From Pseudomonas frederiksbergensis (GTDB lineage: Bacteria; Pseudomonadota; Gammaproteobacteria; Pseudomonadales; Pseudomonadaceae): 64,000 nt of DNA. Position numbers and translations under genes: made by a program. Shown here piece after piece: positions 50,170-59,181 of this stretch (position 1 is its first letter; every line of letters begins with the position of its first letter). The stretch covers positions 423,018 through 487,017 of the forward strand of contig NZ_MOBM01000039.1 of assembly GCF_003732275.1 (NCBI RefSeq). The letters are read 5' to 3'. The notes below the pieces were generated by a model. That model did no database searches. It saw nothing but the letters and a program-made list of their open reading frames with translations, and was not told where the DNA came from.

Positions 50170-51225
50170 TCAGGGCCGGCGATCCTCGACCCGAGCCTGA
50201 CTCTTGCTCCAATCGGTCAACAGGCTATAAGCCACGGCCAACAACGTCGGGCCGATGAACAGACCGATAAACCCAAATGCAATCAACCCGCCAAACACCC
50301 CAAGCAACACAATCACCAACGGCAAGTTCCCGCCCCGACTGATCAGGTACGGCTTAAGCACGTTGTCGACCCCACTGATGATGAACGTCCCCCAGATCCC
50401 GAGGAACACCGCCATACCGTACTCCCCCTTCCAGGCCAACCACGCCGTGGCCGGAATCCACACCAACGGCGGCCCCATCGGAATCAGACTCAGCAAAAAC
50501 GTCACAATCCCCAGCACCAACGCGCCGGGCACGCCGGCAATCAGGAAGCCGATCAACGCCAGCACAGCCTGAGCCGCCGCGGTGCCGATCACCCCGTTGA
50601 CCACCCGCTGCACCGTGCCCGCCACCAGGTCTATGTAATATCCCGCGCGATCACCAATCAGTCGCTCCAGCAACCCATGGACAAACACCGCCAACCGCGG
50701 ACCGTCCCGGTAGAAAAAGAACACAAAGACAATACTCAGCGTCAGCTCAAGGATGCCACCGCCGATCTGTGCACTGCGCGCCAGCAACCAGTTACCGACC
50801 TGCCCCAGATAAGGCTTGATCGCCAGCATCATCGCTGCGCCTTGCTGATCGATGCTGTTCCAGATACCCACCAACCGCTCGCCGACCAAGGGAATACTGC
50901 CCAGCCAGGTCGGTGCTTCAGGCAGACCGTCGACTTGCACATCCTTGATGAACACCGTGGCATCGCGTACATGGTCCGCCAGGTTGAAACCCAGCCACAC
51001 CAACGGTGCCGCCACCAGCAACATCCAGCCCAGCGTCAGTAACAGCGCCGCCAGGGATTCACGGCCATTGAGCCAGCGGGTCAACAAACGCATCAGCGGC
51101 CAACTGGCAAACGCCAGCACCGCGCCCCAGAACAGCGCCGACCAGAACGGCGCCATTACCCAGAAGCTCGCGCCAAACAGCACCAGGAGCAGAATCTGCA
51201 CCAACAGCCGATCGTTATTGGGCAT
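50170..51225 (-). CDS. AI-2E family transporter (UPF0118)
   Basis: A 351-residue inner-membrane protein with about eight helices and the family motif LIGFLIAGVPGALVLGIVTF plus the PMGPPLVWIP segment. The family name derives from E. coli TqsA; members also act as ion antiporters or exporters, so the substrate is unknown. The ATG at 51225 is chosen; the upstream extension has no similarity. It heads away from the DUF4892 gene, same strand. Confidence 0.88.
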   Translation of the reverse strand: MPNNDRLLVQILLLVLFGASFWVMAPFWSALFWGAVLAFASWPLMRLLTRWLNGRESLAALLLTLGWMLLVAAPLVWLGFNLADHVRDATVFIKDVQVDGLPEAPTWLGSIPLVGERLVGIWNSIDQQGAAMMLAIKPYLGQVGNWLLARSAQIGGGILELTLSIVFVFFFYRDGPRLAVFVHGLLERLIGDRAGYYIDLVAGTVQRVVNGVIGTAAAQAVLALIGFLIAGVPGALVLGIVTFLLSLIPMGPPLVWIPATAWLAWKGEYGMAVFLGIWGTFIISGVDNVLKPYLISRGGNLPLVIVLLGVFGGLIAFGFIGLFIGPTLLAVAYSLLTDWSKSQARVEDRRP

Positions 51226-51294
51226 GTAAAGTCTCAAGAAAAGTGAGTCAGCAAAGAGTAGGCGAACGCGCGGAACACGCTCGCCCAATGAAGC

Positions 51295-52113
51295 TTATCG
51301 CAACAGCTCAAAGTGCAAGCCAGAGCCTTCGACGTTGCCGGTCTCCATCCGTGCCGACCGTACGCCCTGGCCGATCAGCGCCTGGCGCCAGGCTTCAGCA
51401 TTGGGCCCCGAAACATTGACGCGCAATGTGGTGTCCAGATTCAGGCCTCGGGAAATCAAACGCAGCCAGGTGTCGTCAGGGTTGCCGTCGAGTTTGGGGA
51501 AATCAAGTTCACCGGTGCTCTTGAGCTGGCGCAGCAAGGTCGCGGAAGTTGGCAGCAAATCGCCCAATGGTGCAGCAGCATCGAACTGTTCGACGTGCAG
51601 ATAAGCCCTGCGATTGCCACGCGTGATGCTGTAAAGCGCCACCAGCGTGTTGTCTTGAGGGGCCGCCAGACGCAGCAACAAATAGGCCTGCTGATTATCG
51701 GCGCCATACAACTTGGCATTGCTGAAGACTTCATTGGCCCACAGGCTGCTTTCGCCGCAATCCCGGGCCTGGCACCAGAACAACAGCTCGGCGCCCCGCT
51801 TTTGCAAGGCTTCGCGAGCGGCGGTGAAGGCATCGGTAGAGGAATGCTCCGGTGGCAATTCGTAGGTCACCGAGGTGGTTTGACCCCGGGCGGAGACTTG
51901 GCCGTCAAAGCGCAACTGACCGCTGATCTTGCGGATAGAACCCAGCGGGTAGATCCGCTCAAGCTCGACAGCCGGGCGATAGTCGACGATCTGCGCATCG
52001 GCCATACGCGGCACGATCGGCAAGTCCTGGCTGCCAGGGATATCAGCGGCAAATAAAAGAGGACTGCAACAATATAGCGCCAGCAGAGTGAGTGAACGCA
52101 TGGATAGACTCAT
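51295..52113 (-). CDS. DUF4892 family exported protein
   Basis: The 272-residue protein has a signal peptide (about 1-23, ending LLFAAD) and a DUF4892-type body with GAELLFWCQARDCGESSLWA. A C-terminal OmpA-like part without the full peptidoglycan-binding motif includes LNLDTTLRVNVSGPNAEAW. Probably periplasmic; function unknown. Its ATG overlaps the GST stop codon (ATGA), so the two are translationally coupled. Confidence 0.85.
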   Translation of the reverse strand: MSLSMRSLTLLALYCCSPLLFAADIPGSQDLPIVPRMADAQIVDYRPAVELERIYPLGSIRKISGQLRFDGQVSARGQTTSVTYELPPEHSSTDAFTAAREALQKRGAELLFWCQARDCGESSLWANEVFSNAKLYGADNQQAYLLLRLAAPQDNTLVALYSITRGNRRAYLHVEQFDAAAPLGDLLPTSATLLRQLKSTGELDFPKLDGNPDDTWLRLISRGLNLDTTLRVNVSGPNAEAWRQALIGQGVRSARMETGNVEGSGLHFELLR

Positions 52114-52769
52114 CGAATCAGCATGGCCTGGGCACCCTTGATGACACTGTCGTCATCGATGCGCTCGGGCACCAGTAAACCGCGCTGTACCGCTGGGCGT
52201 GCCTCCATGGTCGCCATCCAGCGCTGCAGGGCTGACAAGCCATCCACCGCGACACCGGACCATTCATGGCCACGGACCCACGGATAAGTGGCGATGTCGG
52301 CAATGCTGTATTCGCCCGCCAGAAACTCTACGGCTTGCAGACGCGTGTCGAGCACTTCATACAGGCGCCGGGTTTCGTGTTGATAACGGTCGATGGCGCC
52401 CTGGAGTTTTTCCGGGAAATAGCGGAAAAACACGTTGGCCTGGCCCTGCATCGGCCCGATTCCGCCCATCTGGAACATCAGCCACTGCAACACCACCGAG
52501 CGCCCCTTGGGGTCCTGAGGCAGCAGTTTGCCGGCTATCTCGGCGAGGTAAATCAGGATCGCGCCGGACTCGAACACGGCGAAATCGCCATTGGCACGGT
52601 CGACAATGGCCGGAATCCGGCCATTGGGGTTGATCTTGAGGAAGTCCGGGGACTTCTGTTCCTTTTTGTCGAAACTCAAGGCATGCACCGTATAGGGCAG
52701 GCCGAGTTCCTCGAGCACGATAGAGACCTTGTGGCCATTCGGGGTCGCAGCGGTGTACAGATCTATCAT
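52110..52769 (-). CDS. Glutathione S-transferase family protein, YfcG-like
   Basis: The 219-residue protein has an N-terminal thioredoxin-fold domain with TAATPNGHKVSIVLEELGLP and the glutathione-binding ESGAILIYLAE, and a helical C-terminal domain with the N-capping box YSIADIATYPWV. The T/N-PNGHK motif is typical of the YfcG/YghU (Nu-class) group, which act as disulfide-bond reductases. GGGAGAC precedes the ATG at 52769. It lies between a hydrolase gene and the DUF4892 gene in one run. Confidence 0.9.
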   Translation of the reverse strand: MIDLYTAATPNGHKVSIVLEELGLPYTVHALSFDKKEQKSPDFLKINPNGRIPAIVDRANGDFAVFESGAILIYLAEIAGKLLPQDPKGRSVVLQWLMFQMGGIGPMQGQANVFFRYFPEKLQGAIDRYQHETRRLYEVLDTRLQAVEFLAGEYSIADIATYPWVRGHEWSGVAVDGLSALQRWMATMEARPAVQRGLLVPERIDDDSVIKGAQAMLIR

Positions 52770-52819
52770 GGTTGTCTCCCATTTCAACCCGCCCAGCCTC
52801 GACAGTTGCCGGGCGCAAG

Positions 52820-53674
52820 TCAAGGAACGGCGAAGAACCGATTGAAACAGTCTGCGACAAGGTCGGCACCGGGTTCGTCATTCAGGTGCAAATGATGCCC
52901 ACCAGGCAACTGTTCACGGCTAAAGGGTAGACGTTCCAGCAACTCGGGATGTTTGGCGAGCATGCCGTCAGCTGCGACCACCAGGTGTGCAGGACAATTG
53001 ACACGCTGGACGAAGGCCATCGCCTGTTCAGTGGTCAGACGTAGCGGTGATGGAAGGGTCAGGCGGTTGTCGGTGCGCCAGGTATAGCCGCCCGGCACCG
53101 GCATCAAGCCGCGCTGGGCCAGCAGTTCGGCGGCTTCGCGACTGACCGCCACCAAGCCTTTCATTCGTGCCTCGATGGCGCGGTCGAGGGTGCTGTAGAC
53201 CGGTTTGCGTTTTTCCCGCAGATCCAGCTGTGCTTGCAGGGCCATGCCCATGCGCTCGGCGGCGTTTTCGCCTTTGTCTGTAGGAGGAATGATGCCGTCG
53301 ATCAAGGCCAGATGAGTCACCCGCTCCGGCAACGAACCGGCCAGCACCAGCGAGACGATCGCCCCCAGGGAATGCCCCAGCAGCGCAAAACGTTTCCACC
53401 CCAACTGCTCGGCCACTTGCAGCACATCGTGGGCGTAGTCCCACAGCGCGTAACCGGCGCCGTTCGGCCGATGCCCCGAATGACCATGCCCGGCCATGTC
53501 CAGCGCGATGATACGCAAGCCTTTGAGCTTGGGCGCCAGCCGGGCAAAGCTGTTGGCGTTGTCCAGCCAGCCGTGCAAAGCGATCACCGGCAAGCCGTCC
53601 TCGGGACCGAACAAGTGCGCCGCCAACTCGATATGCGGCAGGCTCAGGCGAACTTCTTCAACGACGCTGCTCAT
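52820..53674 (-). CDS. Alpha/beta hydrolase
   Basis: The 284-residue protein has the alpha/beta hydrolase pattern: oxyanion region VIALHGWLDNANSF, GHGHSGHRP, nucleophile elbow LLGHSLGAIVSLVLA (catalytic Ser) and a C-terminal GGHHLHLNDEPG with the catalytic His. The substrate is not evident. The ATG at 53674 has CAGGA upstream and overlaps the stop codon of the preceding hydrolase (ATGA), so the pair is translated together. Confidence 0.9.
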   Translation of the reverse strand: MSSVVEEVRLSLPHIELAAHLFGPEDGLPVIALHGWLDNANSFARLAPKLKGLRIIALDMAGHGHSGHRPNGAGYALWDYAHDVLQVAEQLGWKRFALLGHSLGAIVSLVLAGSLPERVTHLALIDGIIPPTDKGENAAERMGMALQAQLDLREKRKPVYSTLDRAIEARMKGLVAVSREAAELLAQRGLMPVPGGYTWRTDNRLTLPSPLRLTTEQAMAFVQRVNCPAHLVVAADGMLAKHPELLERLPFSREQLPGGHHLHLNDEPGADLVADCFNRFFAVP

Positions 53675-54477
53675 GCGCAATCCTGTTGGCTGCGACCTGC
53701 CCAGCGACTGAACAGATTCTTCAGCAGCGTGGCCGTGTCTTGTGGACGTTCGAGGGGAAACATATGGCCGCCGGGCATGGTCAAGGACTCACCCAAGGGC
53801 ATGCGCCCGACGGAACGGGCGTGATGGCGCATCACCACGCGGCTCTTGTGCCCGCGAACCACCGCCAGCGGCACTTTCAACTGCCGTGCGCGACCGGGGC
53901 TGGTGTGGGGCACACCGCGGTAGATGCTGATTTCCGTGGCCGGGTCGAAACGCAGGCGCAGTTTGTCGCCGACCTTTTGCAAACCATATTGAAGATAGGC
54001 GTCGAAGCATTCCGGATCGAAGCCACGAAACAGGGTTTTACCGGCGAAATACAATCGGGCCGCGTCCAGATCGGCAAACTCTTCCCGTCGTCCCAACGTA
54101 CGGCCGGCCGGGGTCAGGCGATCGATGAAACCGAAGCGTTTGGCGGCACGGATCACCCATTGATCGCCGCGGGTCAGTACCGGGGAGTCGAGCATCACCA
54201 CGCCACGATACAACTCAGGGCAACGCAAGGCGGCGTGCAAGTGCAGCACACCGCCAAAGGAATGACCGACGCCCCAGACCGGTTCAGGCTGTTGCTTGAG
54301 GTGATGAATCAGCTCATCCACCAGATTGTTCCAGTTGTCATCCGCCGGAAAACGCGGGTCGTGGGCGTGCTGCTCCAGATGCGTCACCTGATACTCGGGC
54401 GCCAGCGCCGCGAACAACTTGCCGTAGGTCCCCGAAGGAAAGCCATTGGCGTGGGCGAAAAATATCTGTTGCGACAT
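53671..54477 (-). CDS. Alpha/beta hydrolase
   Basis: The 268-residue protein starts MSQQIFFAHANGFPSGTYGK, with nucleophile elbow GVGHSFGGVLHLHAA and a late GGHMFPLERP for the catalytic His. It is a different branch from the next gene product although both share the fold. The operon of two hydrolases, GST, DUF4892 protein suggests detoxification or lipid-related work, but no substrate can be named. Confidence 0.88.
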   Translation of the reverse strand: MSQQIFFAHANGFPSGTYGKLFAALAPEYQVTHLEQHAHDPRFPADDNWNNLVDELIHHLKQQPEPVWGVGHSFGGVLHLHAALRCPELYRGVVMLDSPVLTRGDQWVIRAAKRFGFIDRLTPAGRTLGRREEFADLDAARLYFAGKTLFRGFDPECFDAYLQYGLQKVGDKLRLRFDPATEISIYRGVPHTSPGRARQLKVPLAVVRGHKSRVVMRHHARSVGRMPLGESLTMPGGHMFPLERPQDTATLLKNLFSRWAGRSQQDCA

Positions 54478-54607
54478 ACCTGCAAATCCATGAGCGAGAA
54501 CGGGGGTTGATTGTCCGTAAGACCGGGTCCTACAGCAATGACCGTAACTGACAGGAATGATGACAGTCGGGTCAGGGCTATGACCATTCAGTATTCACTG
54601 AAAATCT

Positions 54608-54739
54608 TGTGGCGAGCGAGCTTGCTCGCGCTCGGTTGCGCAGCAGCCGCAAAACCGGCGAATGCGGTATGACCAGAGAGCGATGTATTCCGGATTGGGG
54701 CCGCTTCGCGACCCAGCGGGAGCAAGCTCCCTCGCCACA
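54608..54739. repeat. REP-type doublet, GTGGCGAGG family variant
   Basis: TTGTGGCGAGCGAGCTTGCT and the inverted copy GGGAGCAAGCTCCCTCGCCA lie in the 54478-54777 gap between the hydrolase and the thioesterase. The arms differ slightly, so this copy is mixed or decaying. No other element is seen in that gap. Confidence 0.8.
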
Positions 54740-54777
54740 AAAATTCGCTGGCCATAAATCTTTGCCTCGATCATGAA

Positions 54778-55221
54778 TCAACGCGCCGGCGGATTCTCCC
54801 CCAACGGCACCACTGCCATGGTCAGCCGCGACACGCAACTGGCCTTGCCCTCATCGCTGGTCAGGCGGATGTCCCAGACATGCGTGGTGCGCCCGATGTG
54901 AATCGCCTTGGCCACCGCCGTCACCCGCCCACTGCGCAGGCCGCGCAAATGGTTGGCGTTGATTTCCAGGCCCACGCAATAAAACTTGCTGGCGTCGATG
55001 CACAGGTAACTGGCCATCGAGCCAACGGTTTCGGCCAGCACCACGGAGGCGCCGCCGTGCAGCAAACCATAGGGCTGGTGCGTGCGATGGTCGATGACCA
55101 TGCTCGCGGTCAGGGACTCGTCATCGAATGCTTCGAAGCGAATATCCAGCACTTCGCCGATGGTGTTTTTCTGGATCGCGTTCAACTGCTCGACGTTGGG
55201 AGTGGTGCGCCACAGACTCAT
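54778..55221 (-). CDS. Hotdog-fold thioesterase (PaaI/YdiI-like)
   Basis: The 147-residue protein has the thioesterase signature YGLLHGGASVVLAETVGSMA, with the catalytic-site Glu/His region, and ends in SRLTMAVVPLGE. Such enzymes hydrolyse acyl- or aryl-CoA thioesters. The ATG at 55221 follows AAAGGA; longer frames enter the preceding acyl-CoA synthetase gene. It is 32 bases after that gene, so synthetase and thioesterase are probably co-transcribed. Confidence 0.9.
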   Translation of the reverse strand: MSLWRTTPNVEQLNAIQKNTIGEVLDIRFEAFDDESLTASMVIDHRTHQPYGLLHGGASVVLAETVGSMASYLCIDASKFYCVGLEINANHLRGLRSGRVTAVAKAIHIGRTTHVWDIRLTSDEGKASCVSRLTMAVVPLGENPPAR

Positions 55222-55253
55222 CGTTACGTTCCTTTGTTGGAGTTGTTCATGGC

Positions 55254-56921
55254 TCAATCCTGCCACAGCACCGCCTCGCTGCGCTCGCTCCATTCTGCAA
55301 ACCGAGGACCGTAAGCCGCTTCGATCATGTTGCGCTTGATCTTCAGGGTCGGTGTCAGGAAGCCGTTTTCCACCGCCCAACTGTCCTTGACCACCACCAA
55401 TCGACGCAAGCGCTCATGCCTGTCGAGGACGCCGTTGACCTCCTCCAGCAGTTTTTCCAGGCTTGAATGCAAACCCGCCCGGGCCGATCCTTTCGCGTCC
55501 TGCTGACCGACCACCGACAACACGCACAACCCCAGTGGTGCGCTCAGCCCATCGCCAACCACGCACACTTGTTCGATCCGCGCATGCACCGCCAGGCGAT
55601 TTTCAATCGGTGCCGGGGCAACGTATTTGCCTTTGCTGGTTTTGAAGATTTCCTTCAGGCGCCCGGTGAGGCGCAGGTTGCCTTCGGCGTCTTCCTCGCC
55701 CTTGTCACCGGTGCGCAAGAAACCGTCCTTGGTGATGGCTTCGGCGGTTTTCTCAGGTTCCTTGAAATAGCCGAGCATGGTCGCGCCGCTGCGCACCAAT
55801 ACTTCACCTGACGGTTCAATGCGCACTTCGACTTCCGGGCATGGCTTGCCGATCCAGCCAGGTTTGTTCTGACCCGGCAGGCCGATGTGGGAATAACCGC
55901 AGCTTTCGGTCATGCCGTACACCTCCAGCACATCCAGTCCCAGCTTGCGGTACCAGAGCAGCAAGGTCTGCGGCACTGGCGCCGCGCCAGACAAGGCGAT
56001 GCGCAAGGCGTCCAGCCCCAGCCCGGCGAGGACTTTGTGTCCTACCCGTTTGCCGATGAAGGGCAAGCCGAGCAGGAAGTCGAGGCGTTTTGCCGGAATT
56101 TTGCTGTAGACGCCCATCTGGAATTTGGTCCAGATCCGCGGCACGCCGAACAGCGCGGTGGGCCGGGCACGTTTTAAATCAGTGAGAAAGGTATCGAGGC
56201 TCTCGGCGAAGAACACGGTTTGCCCGGTGTAGATCGACGCCAGCTCGACGAACATCCGTTCGGCGACATGGCACAACGGCAGGTAGGACAACAGGCGATC
56301 CGACTCATTAAGGCCGAACAGCTGCGTGCCACGGGTGGTGGCAAATCCCAAGGTGGCGAAGCTGTGCATCACGCCTTTGGGCTGGCCCGTGGTGCCGGAG
56401 GTGTAGATGATGGTCGCCAGTTGATCGGCGGCGGGCTTGGGGTCGTCTTGAATTGGCGAACTGCGTTGCAGATCGGCCCAGCTGAAATCGAAGGTGCCGG
56501 CCGGGCACAGCGGCAGGCTGATGGTCGGCAGATCGGGGCTGACCCCGGCGGACATGGCCGGCCAGTCATCCAGCTTGCCAATGAATGCCAGCGCGGCTTC
56601 AGAATGATCGAGCACCTGGGCCACGGAATCGGCGGTCAGATTGGGATAAAGCGGTACCGAGACATGCCCGGCCATCCAGATCGCCAGGTCGGCGATGATC
56701 CAGTGGGCGCAGTTTTTCGAGATCAGCGCGATGTGGCTGCCTTGTGGCAATTCGCGAGCCCGCAGCCAGTGGGCGGCCCAGCGCGCCTGATGGCCGACGT
56801 CGGCCCAGGTCAGCGTCTCGACCTGGCCGCCTCCCGTTGGCTGGACCAGAAAGCGTTGGCGGGGATGACGGGCTTCACGCTCGTAGAAGGCGTCCAATGG
56901 CAAACGGGAAGCAGCAGACAT
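55254..56921 (-). CDS. Long-chain acyl-CoA synthetase (AMP-binding)
   Basis: The 555-residue enzyme activates a carboxylic acid with ATP and CoA. AMP-binding motif YTSGTTGQPKGVMHS, the YGMTESCGYS motif and the C-terminal RTGDKGEEDAEGNLRLTGR / FKTSKGKYVAP segment are present. Its length and C-terminal domain resemble FadD15/FAA1-type long-chain synthetases. AAAGGAG lies 8 bases before the ATG at 56921. A 30-bp palindrome directly upstream is a likely operator, so it is probably regulated by a TetR-type repressor. Confidence 0.92.
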   Translation of the reverse strand: MSAASRLPLDAFYEREARHPRQRFLVQPTGGGQVETLTWADVGHQARWAAHWLRARELPQGSHIALISKNCAHWIIADLAIWMAGHVSVPLYPNLTADSVAQVLDHSEAALAFIGKLDDWPAMSAGVSPDLPTISLPLCPAGTFDFSWADLQRSSPIQDDPKPAADQLATIIYTSGTTGQPKGVMHSFATLGFATTRGTQLFGLNESDRLLSYLPLCHVAERMFVELASIYTGQTVFFAESLDTFLTDLKRARPTALFGVPRIWTKFQMGVYSKIPAKRLDFLLGLPFIGKRVGHKVLAGLGLDALRIALSGAAPVPQTLLLWYRKLGLDVLEVYGMTESCGYSHIGLPGQNKPGWIGKPCPEVEVRIEPSGEVLVRSGATMLGYFKEPEKTAEAITKDGFLRTGDKGEEDAEGNLRLTGRLKEIFKTSKGKYVAPAPIENRLAVHARIEQVCVVGDGLSAPLGLCVLSVVGQQDAKGSARAGLHSSLEKLLEEVNGVLDRHERLRRLVVVKDSWAVENGFLTPTLKIKRNMIEAAYGPRFAEWSERSEAVLWQD

Positions 56922-56957
56922 GCGACTTGCTCCTTTATTTTTTGTCTGGAGCAAGCG

Positions 56958-56987
56958 TAGTCAACCAAGCAAGTGCTTGGTTGACTA
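56958..56987. promoter_or_regulatory. Perfect 14-bp inverted repeat, probable TetR-type operator
   Basis: TAGTCAACCAAGCA-AG-TGCTTGGTTGACTA lies 37-66 bases upstream of the acyl-CoA synthetase start codon. The core CCAAGCAAGTGCTTGG resembles sites of TetR regulators of fatty-acid genes. No TetR gene is in the window. Confidence 0.7.
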
Positions 56988-57020
56988 TTTCACACAAAAA
57001 AATCAGGAGCGACACTAAAC

Positions 57021-57112
57021 CTGTGGGAGCGGGCTTGCTCGCGAAGAGGGAGTATCAGTCGACACCATTGTTGCCTGACACACCGCCTTCGCGAGCAAGC
57101 CCGCTCCCACAT
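57021..57112. repeat. REP-type doublet, GTGGGAGCG family
   Basis: CTGTGGGAGCGGGCTTGCTC and its inverted copy lie between the palindromic operator and the sixA stop codon. Confidence 0.85.
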
Positions 57113-57132
57113 TAGCCCGGGTTCGTCGGGAA

Positions 57133-57585
57133 CTATGGGTGTTTGATGCCGTTGAGCTTCATCGCCCCGATCAGCAGTTCATTGTTCTCAAGCTCGGCCA
57201 GGCCGGCGGTGCTGACCTTTTCCGGTGGATAGCCGGCGCCGTGCTGCAGATAGCTCAGCAGGTTGCCCACCAGCGGATTGTGACTGACCAGCAGCACATC
57301 ACTCACCGATACAAGCTGCTCCGCCACCTTGTCCGGATCAGTATCCGGGGTCAGCCATTCGACGGTGCGGATCTCTGGCTCGAACCCCAGCGCCTCACGC
57401 ACCAGCAAGGCCGTCTCCTGCGCTCGCAGGAAAGGACTGGCATAAATGGCGGTGAGCGGCTTGCCGATCAATTGGGCGGCCGTGCGCAACACCTCTTCAC
57501 GCCCCTTGACGGTCAATGCCCGCTCGGAGTCCGGACGAGTACCGTGAGGTTCGGCTTCGCCATGACGCAATACCCAGAGTTTCAT
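57133..57585 (-). CDS. sixA: Phosphohistidine phosphatase SixA
   Basis: SixA removes phosphate from histidine phosphotransfer proteins. The 150-residue protein has the histidine-phosphatase RHG motif (MKLWVLRHGEAEPHGTRPDS, catalytic His8) and the second histidine in LLVSHNPLVGNLL. Its start overlaps the stop of the DUF4389 gene by 4 bases (ATGA), indicating coupling. The neighbourhood with gpsA is the usual Pseudomonas order. Confidence 0.93.
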   Translation of the reverse strand: MKLWVLRHGEAEPHGTRPDSERALTVKGREEVLRTAAQLIGKPLTAIYASPFLRAQETALLVREALGFEPEIRTVEWLTPDTDPDKVAEQLVSVSDVLLVSHNPLVGNLLSYLQHGAGYPPEKVSTAGLAELENNELLIGAMKLNGIKHP

Positions 57586-57929
57586 AGTTTTGGCTCCTCA
57601 TCTCGGGCCGGATGCGGTGCTGGCGCCACAACGTGCGGAGCTTCACCTTCCGGTGTACGCGGCGTCGGCCAGTCGGCGAACGGCCAGGGCTTCTGGTCGC
57701 TGTGAAAGCTGCCGAAACGACCGATCTGCGCCAGAAACTGGCTCAGGCTGTCACCGAAGTTCATCAGGCTGGCGCTCGGTGCGCCATAAATCAAACGATA
57801 GATCAGCTGCACCAACACCACCGCACCTAGGATCAATTGCGCCACTTGCCAGACCAGCACATAGACAATCATCCACAGCACCCGCAGCAGGATGGATTCG
57901 TACTTCGCTTCTACTTTCGGATCATTCAT
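57582..57929 (-). CDS. DUF4389 inner-membrane protein
   Basis: The 115-residue protein has one or two hydrophobic stretches (ILLRVLWMIVYVLVWQVAQL and ILGAVVLVQLIYRLIYG) followed by a Pro-rich cytoplasmic tail. This layout fits DUF4389, a family of unknown function. It is between gpsA (30 bases upstream) and sixA (overlapping), so the three probably form an operon. Confidence 0.88.
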   Translation of the reverse strand: MNDPKVEAKYESILLRVLWMIVYVLVWQVAQLILGAVVLVQLIYRLIYGAPSASLMNFGDSLSQFLAQIGRFGSFHSDQKPWPFADWPTPRTPEGEAPHVVAPAPHPARDEEPKL

Positions 57930-57959
57930 GTCTCGCTCCCTGCCCTGTAGATGGGGTGT

Positions 57960-58985
57960 TTAGTTGAAACCGCTGGTGGAGATAAAGTCGACGTCGGTTT
58001 TAGGCTCGGCACGCATCAGTAGACCGATGACCTGCTCCAGCGTGCGCCCTTCGAAGAGGATGGCATGCAATCCGGCGACCAGCGGCATATACACGCCCGC
58101 TTCCTGCGCCTTGGCCTTGAGCACCTTCAGGGTATTCACGCCTTCGGCGACTTCGCCAAGACGCGTCACCGCATCCTCAAGGCTCAACCCCTGACCGAGG
58201 GCAAAACCGACCTGATAGTTTCGGCTTTTCGGCGACGAGCACGTCACGATCAAGTCGCCCACGCCCGCCAACCCAAGAAACGTCATCGGGTTGGCGCCCT
58301 GATTCACCGCGAAGCGGGTCATTTCCGCCAGCGCCCGGGTGATCAGCATGCTCTTGGTGTTTTCACCCATGCCCAGCGCCACCGCCATGCCGGCGATGAT
58401 CGCGTAAACGTTTTTCAACGCCCCGCCCAACTCCACGCCAAAGCGGTCGGCGCTGGCGTATACACGAAAGGTCTTGCCGTGCAGCGCTTCCTGGACCCGT
58501 TGGCAGAGTTCTTCGTCTTCGCTGGCAACCACCGTGGCGGTCAGGGCGTGTTCGGCAATTTCACGGGCCAGATTCGGTCCCGACAGCACGCCAATGCGCG
58601 CTTGCGGGGCGATCTCTTCGAGGATCTCGCTCATCAGCTTGAACGTATGGGCTTCGATGCCTTTGGTCAGGCTTACCAGCAGTTTGCCGCTCAAACGTTC
58701 GGCGTACGGAACCAATACCGAGCGCAGCGCGCTGGATGGCAGCGCGACGAAGCACAGGTCGCAGGCCTCCAGGGTGGCTTGCAGGTCCGTGACCGCCTCC
58801 ACCGCCGGAAGAATCTTGATGCCTTTTAGATAACGCGGGTTCTCACGATTGACCCGAATGGCCTCGGCCTGTTCGGGGTCTCGCATCCACAGCCGGACCT
58901 GATGCCCATTCTCGGCCAGCAGATTAGCCACGGCGGTACCAAAACTTCCGCCTCCCAGGACCGCAATCGGGCGCTGTTCAGTCAT
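57960..58985 (-). CDS. gpsA: Glycerol-3-phosphate dehydrogenase [NAD(P)+] GpsA
   Basis: GpsA reduces dihydroxyacetone phosphate to sn-glycerol 3-phosphate for phospholipid synthesis. The 341-residue protein has the NAD(P)-binding motif VLGGGSFGTAVANLLAENG, the substrate/catalytic Lys segment GGALKNVYAIIAGM, and SGPNLAREIA. The ATG at 58985 is chosen; the upstream frame is not supported. It is the first gene of gpsA-DUF4389-sixA. Confidence 0.96.
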   Translation of the reverse strand: MTEQRPIAVLGGGSFGTAVANLLAENGHQVRLWMRDPEQAEAIRVNRENPRYLKGIKILPAVEAVTDLQATLEACDLCFVALPSSALRSVLVPYAERLSGKLLVSLTKGIEAHTFKLMSEILEEIAPQARIGVLSGPNLAREIAEHALTATVVASEDEELCQRVQEALHGKTFRVYASADRFGVELGGALKNVYAIIAGMAVALGMGENTKSMLITRALAEMTRFAVNQGANPMTFLGLAGVGDLIVTCSSPKSRNYQVGFALGQGLSLEDAVTRLGEVAEGVNTLKVLKAKAQEAGVYMPLVAGLHAILFEGRTLEQVIGLLMRAEPKTDVDFISTSGFN

Positions 58986-59181
58986 ATGCAATCCGTTAAT
59001 CCATACCAGTGGAGATGCCGGCATTATACGGAGCGGCCCGGTGGCGGCCAGCCCCAGCATCAATTACCGACATTTGTAGGAAGAAGACCAAGAAAACCGA
59101 GGAAAATGCCCACAACGTGACTGGAAAAGTCTTTACGCTCGGTTAACATGCGCGCCAACTAATCGCTATCAAGGCCGCGCC

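Noticed and set aside
12940..57112. Paired repeats as possible CRISPR arrays
   Set aside because: Each site has only one inverted pair, spacing is irregular, and there are no cas genes; they are REP/REPIN-type elements.
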